Source: Acidobacteriota bacterium
GTDB lineage: Bacteria > Acidobacteriota > UBA890 > WLXD01
Length of the DNA: 38,187 nucleotides
Reading direction: 5' to 3'
NCBI GenBank assembly: GCA_029263295.1
Contig: JAJCXT010000096.1
Span: 1-38,187 of the forward strand
Below the pieces are notes generated by a model. The model made no database searches. It was not told the origin of the DNA and was given only the letters and a program-made list of their open reading frames with translations. Position numbers and translations under genes: made by a program. Below are positions 34,248 through 38,187 of this stretch, piece by piece (within the stretch, counting starts at the first letter, position 1; each line of letters begins with the position of its first letter).

Positions 34248-37147
34248 ATGGACCGTCGCGATTTCATCAAGAAGCTGACGGCCGGTTCTGCCGGGGCGGC
34301 GGCGGCTTCGTGCACGCCCGTCGACGGCGGCAAGTTGATCCCCTACCTGGTGCCGCCCGACGACATCGTTCCGGGAGTGCCCACCTGGTACGCGACCGCG
34401 TGCCGCGAGTGTCCGGCGGGATGCGGAGTCCTGGCGCGAGTACGCGAGGGCCGCGTCGTGAAACTCGAGGGCAACCCCGAACACCCTGACAGTCGCGGCG
34501 CCCTGTGCCCGCGCGGCCAAGCGGGCTTACAGGGACTGTACGACCCGGACCGGATTACCGGACCGCTGTTGCGCGTCGACGGCGACCTGCAGCCGACTGA
34601 CTGGGACACCGCGATGGCGCGCCTGCGCGAACTCGTCGGCGACGGTCCCGTCGGCTGGGTTGGCCACCACGTCACGGGCACGCTCGACGCACTGGTCGAC
34701 GAAGTCATCGACGCTCATCCCGGGTCGCGGCGTGTCCGCTTCGAGACACTCGGGTACAGCGCCTCGACCACCGCCTGGAACCGGCTTATCGGACAGGCCG
34801 TGGTGCCCAGCGTAGAACTGTCCGCAACAGACCTGATCGTTACCTTCGGCGCCGACTTCCTGGAGACCTGGCTGGGAACCGTGTCGATGACACGAGGCTT
34901 CGCGGAGGCCCGGCAGGTGAAGGAGGGCGAGCGCTGCCGCTTCGTACAGATCTCTACCCGGCGCGGACTGACCGGCGACAACGCCGACGACTGGATTTCG
35001 ATCGAACCGGGTCATGAGGCGGTTGTCGCCACGGCGCTCGCCGCCGAGGTGATTGACGCGCTCGGAGACAGTCTCGACGCCAACCTGCGTGCCACAGCAC
35101 TCGCCTGGGTGGACGGCGTCGACCCGCAGGCCGTCGCCGCGGCTGCGGGCATGGACCCTGCGCAGTTACGGACGTTGGCTGGCGCCCTGGTCAAAGCGTC
35201 GGACCCCGTCGTCCTCGGCGGCGGGCACGCACTGGGCGCGGCAGCTGCCGCCGATCTCGAAACGGCCGCCGGACTGATCGATCTCCTGCTCGGAGCCACC
35301 GGCCGCAGCGTATTACCCGACCGTCCCGTCCCGGTCTCTGGGTTGTCCTCCCACGCCGATCTGCTCGAGGTCCTCGAGCTGGCGCGAGGCGGCACACTCC
35401 GGGCGTTGCTGCTGCACCACACGAACCCGGTGCATGCACTGCCGCTGGACGCCGGCGCGAGGGAAACGCTCGAGGCCGTGCCTGTAGTCAGCTTCGCCAC
35501 GCTCCTCGATGACTCGACGATGCTGGCCGACCTGGTCCTGCCGGACCACTCTCCGCTCGAAGCGTGGGGCGACCATGAGATCAGCGGCGACCGCGTGGTT
35601 CTACAGCAGCCCGCAATGCAGCCGCTGCACGACACGCGGTCAACCGGCGATCTCCTGCTGGCGCTAGGCCCCAACCCGGACCAGACGATGCAGCAGGCCG
35701 TGCACCGTCGTTGGAACGCGTTGCACGCGGAATCCGGCGTCGGCGGGAGCGCCAGCAGTTTCTGGCAGGCGAGCCAGCGCAGCGGCGGCCACTTCGCCGC
35801 TCCGGCCGGTGCAACTGATGCCGAAGCGGCCGCTCCCACGGGGCACCCGACACTGTTGCTGCCGCAAGAGCCGCTGCCCACCGCCGCGACACTCCTACAG
35901 GGGCCCGCCGACGGTTTGCCACTGCTTGTCTTCCCGACCATCCAGCTGCATGACGGCCGCGGTGCCAACCGCGGCTGGCTGCAGGAATCGCCTGATCCCG
36001 TCAGCAAGGTGACGTGGGACAGCTGGCTCGAACTGCATCCAGACACCGCGGCGAGCCTCGACCTGAGCGACGGCGACGGCGTGCGGGTCGAAGGCGACAA
36101 CGGATCATTCGAAACCACTGTCGTGCTGCGCTCGGGCATCCGTCCCGGCGTGGTGGCGGTCCCGCTGGGCAACGGCCACGGCGAACTCGGCCGGCTTGCC
36201 GCCGGACGAGGCGTCAATCCTGTTGAATCGTTGCCGTTAGTTCTCGATGACGCCTCCGGCACGCTGGCGCGCGCCACCACCCGGGTACGGCTGCACCGTA
36301 CCGAACGCCGTCCCCAGGCACGTACGCAACTGGAAACCCACGACCACGAGCGTGAGATCGCTCGCTTCGTCACCCTGCCGGCGGCTGCCGTCGCGGCAGA
36401 GGCGCACCACGAGAACAGCGGCTTCTACCCCGAACACGAACATCCCGAACATCGCTGGGGAATGTCGATCGACCTGAACGCGTGCGTCGGCTGCGGCGCG
36501 TGCGAGGTGGCCTGCAGCGCCGAGAACAACCTGGCTGTGGTCGGCCCAACCGCGATAGCCAACGGCCGCGAGATGTCTTGGATTCGCATCGACCGCTTCG
36601 AGAGCGAGAACGGTACCGCGTTCGTGCCGATCCTCTGCCAGCACTGTCACAACGCACCGTGCGAGACCGTGTGCCCGGTGAACGCCACCTACCACACCGA
36701 CGACGCGCTCAACGCGATGATCTACAACCGCTGTGTGGGCACGCGCTACTGCAGCAACAACTGCCCCTACAAGGTGCGGCGCTTCAACTGGAAGGCCGCC
36801 GAGTGGCGCGAACCGCTCGATCTGCAGCTCAACCCCGATGTGACGCCACGCAGCGTCGGGGTGATGGAGAAGTGCAGCTTCTGTGTGCAACGCATTCGCG
36901 AAGGTGAGCGCGACGCTCGATTGGCCGACCGCGATCTGGTGGACGGTGACCTCACCACTGCGTGCGCCCAGACCTGCCCCGCCGGGGCGATCCACTTCGG
37001 CGACATGAATGACCAGGCCAGCGTGGTTGCCGCCGAGCAGCGCGACGAGCGCGCCTACACGCTCTTCGAAGAACTCAACACACGGCCCGCAGTCAGCTAC
37101 CTGGCGCGAACGCGACTCTCGGCGAACGCTTCGTCCGAGGAGGACCT

Positions 37148-37151
<4 letters not shown>
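34248..37151 (+). CDS. actB: ActB: Mo-oxidoreductase-like plus ferredoxin fusion subunit
   Basis: A 967-residue protein with a Tat-type signal (RRDFIKK) followed by AAASC, which could serve as a lipobox. Residues about 45-690 are molybdopterin-oxidoreductase-like. They keep an N-terminal CRECPAGC motif with a fourth Cys in GALCPRG (C-x2-C-x3-C-x27-C). Residues about 740-940 are a polyferredoxin: CVGCGACEVAC, CQHCHNAPCETVCP, CVGTRYCSNNCPY, KCSFCVQR and CAQTCPAGAI, enough for four clusters. ActB of ACIII carries the iron-sulfur wire from quinol to the hemes, and its Mo-like half holds no molybdenum in known complexes. It starts 10 bases after actA, and its TGA overlaps the GTG of actC. Confidence 0.93.

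Positions 37152-38187
<1,036 letters not shown>

Noticed and set aside
35012..36373. 453-codon minus-strand open frame
   Set aside because: Antisense to actB; Ser/Arg/Pro-rich composition typical of a reverse-strand frame in GC-rich coding DNA.

Overview
This is a GC-rich bacterial chromosomal window with dense, mostly protein-coding DNA. I saw no rRNA, tRNA, CRISPR array, transposase or integrase. Two large permeases, each paired with a small PadR-type regulator and lacking an ABC ATPase, have the layout of the 'Acidobacterial duplicated orphan permease' (ADOP) family. Together with an alternative complex III (ACIII) operon, a sortilin-type Asp-box protein and an LVIVD-repeat protein, this suggests Acidobacteriota, with Gemmatimonadota as the main alternative. 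The assignment is inference from gene content only.

Left part (1-9343): the 3' end of an LVIVD-repeat protein; a membrane protein fused to a spermidine-synthase-like methyltransferase; a divergent TAP-like alpha/beta-hydrolase lipoprotein; an exported two-domain rhodanese; and a minus-strand cluster of zinc alcohol dehydrogenase, O-methyltransferase and lipoprotein sulfatase. A small SpoIIAA-like protein follows on the plus strand.

Central part (9417-13528) is the most interesting block. A PAS/AAA+/Fis sigma-54 activator is followed by three tandem 14-bp dyads of the form CACGA-N4-TCGTG, then a near-consensus -24/-12 promoter, then four genes: a four-helix membrane protein, an exported isochorismatase-fold hydrolase, an NTF2-like DUF1348 protein and an exported alpha/beta hydrolase. 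The last is broken by an internal deletion that removes its nucleophile. This reads as a self-contained sigma-54 regulon whose function is not described to my knowledge.

Middle part (13638-19368): a one-cysteine thioredoxin-like/TPR protein translationally coupled to an NAD(P)H-hydrate epimerase; two tandemly duplicated PagL-like outer-membrane deacylases, whose duplicated segment also carried the tail of the epimerase gene; a YVTN propeller fused to a TraB-like domain; and an acidic secreted protein.

Right part (19392-38187): ADOP permease 1 with its PadR gene, a sortilin-type propeller, a kelch propeller, ADOP permease 2 with its PadR gene, an FG-GAP propeller, and a lipoprotein with a His/Met-rich tail. 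A divergent ACIII operon runs off the right edge: a Cys-rich secreted protein, actA (pentaheme cytochrome), actB (fused Mo-oxidoreductase-like and ferredoxin) and actC (NrfD-like). Five different beta-propeller families in 38 kb, nearly all exported, point to a cell rich in envelope and secreted proteins.
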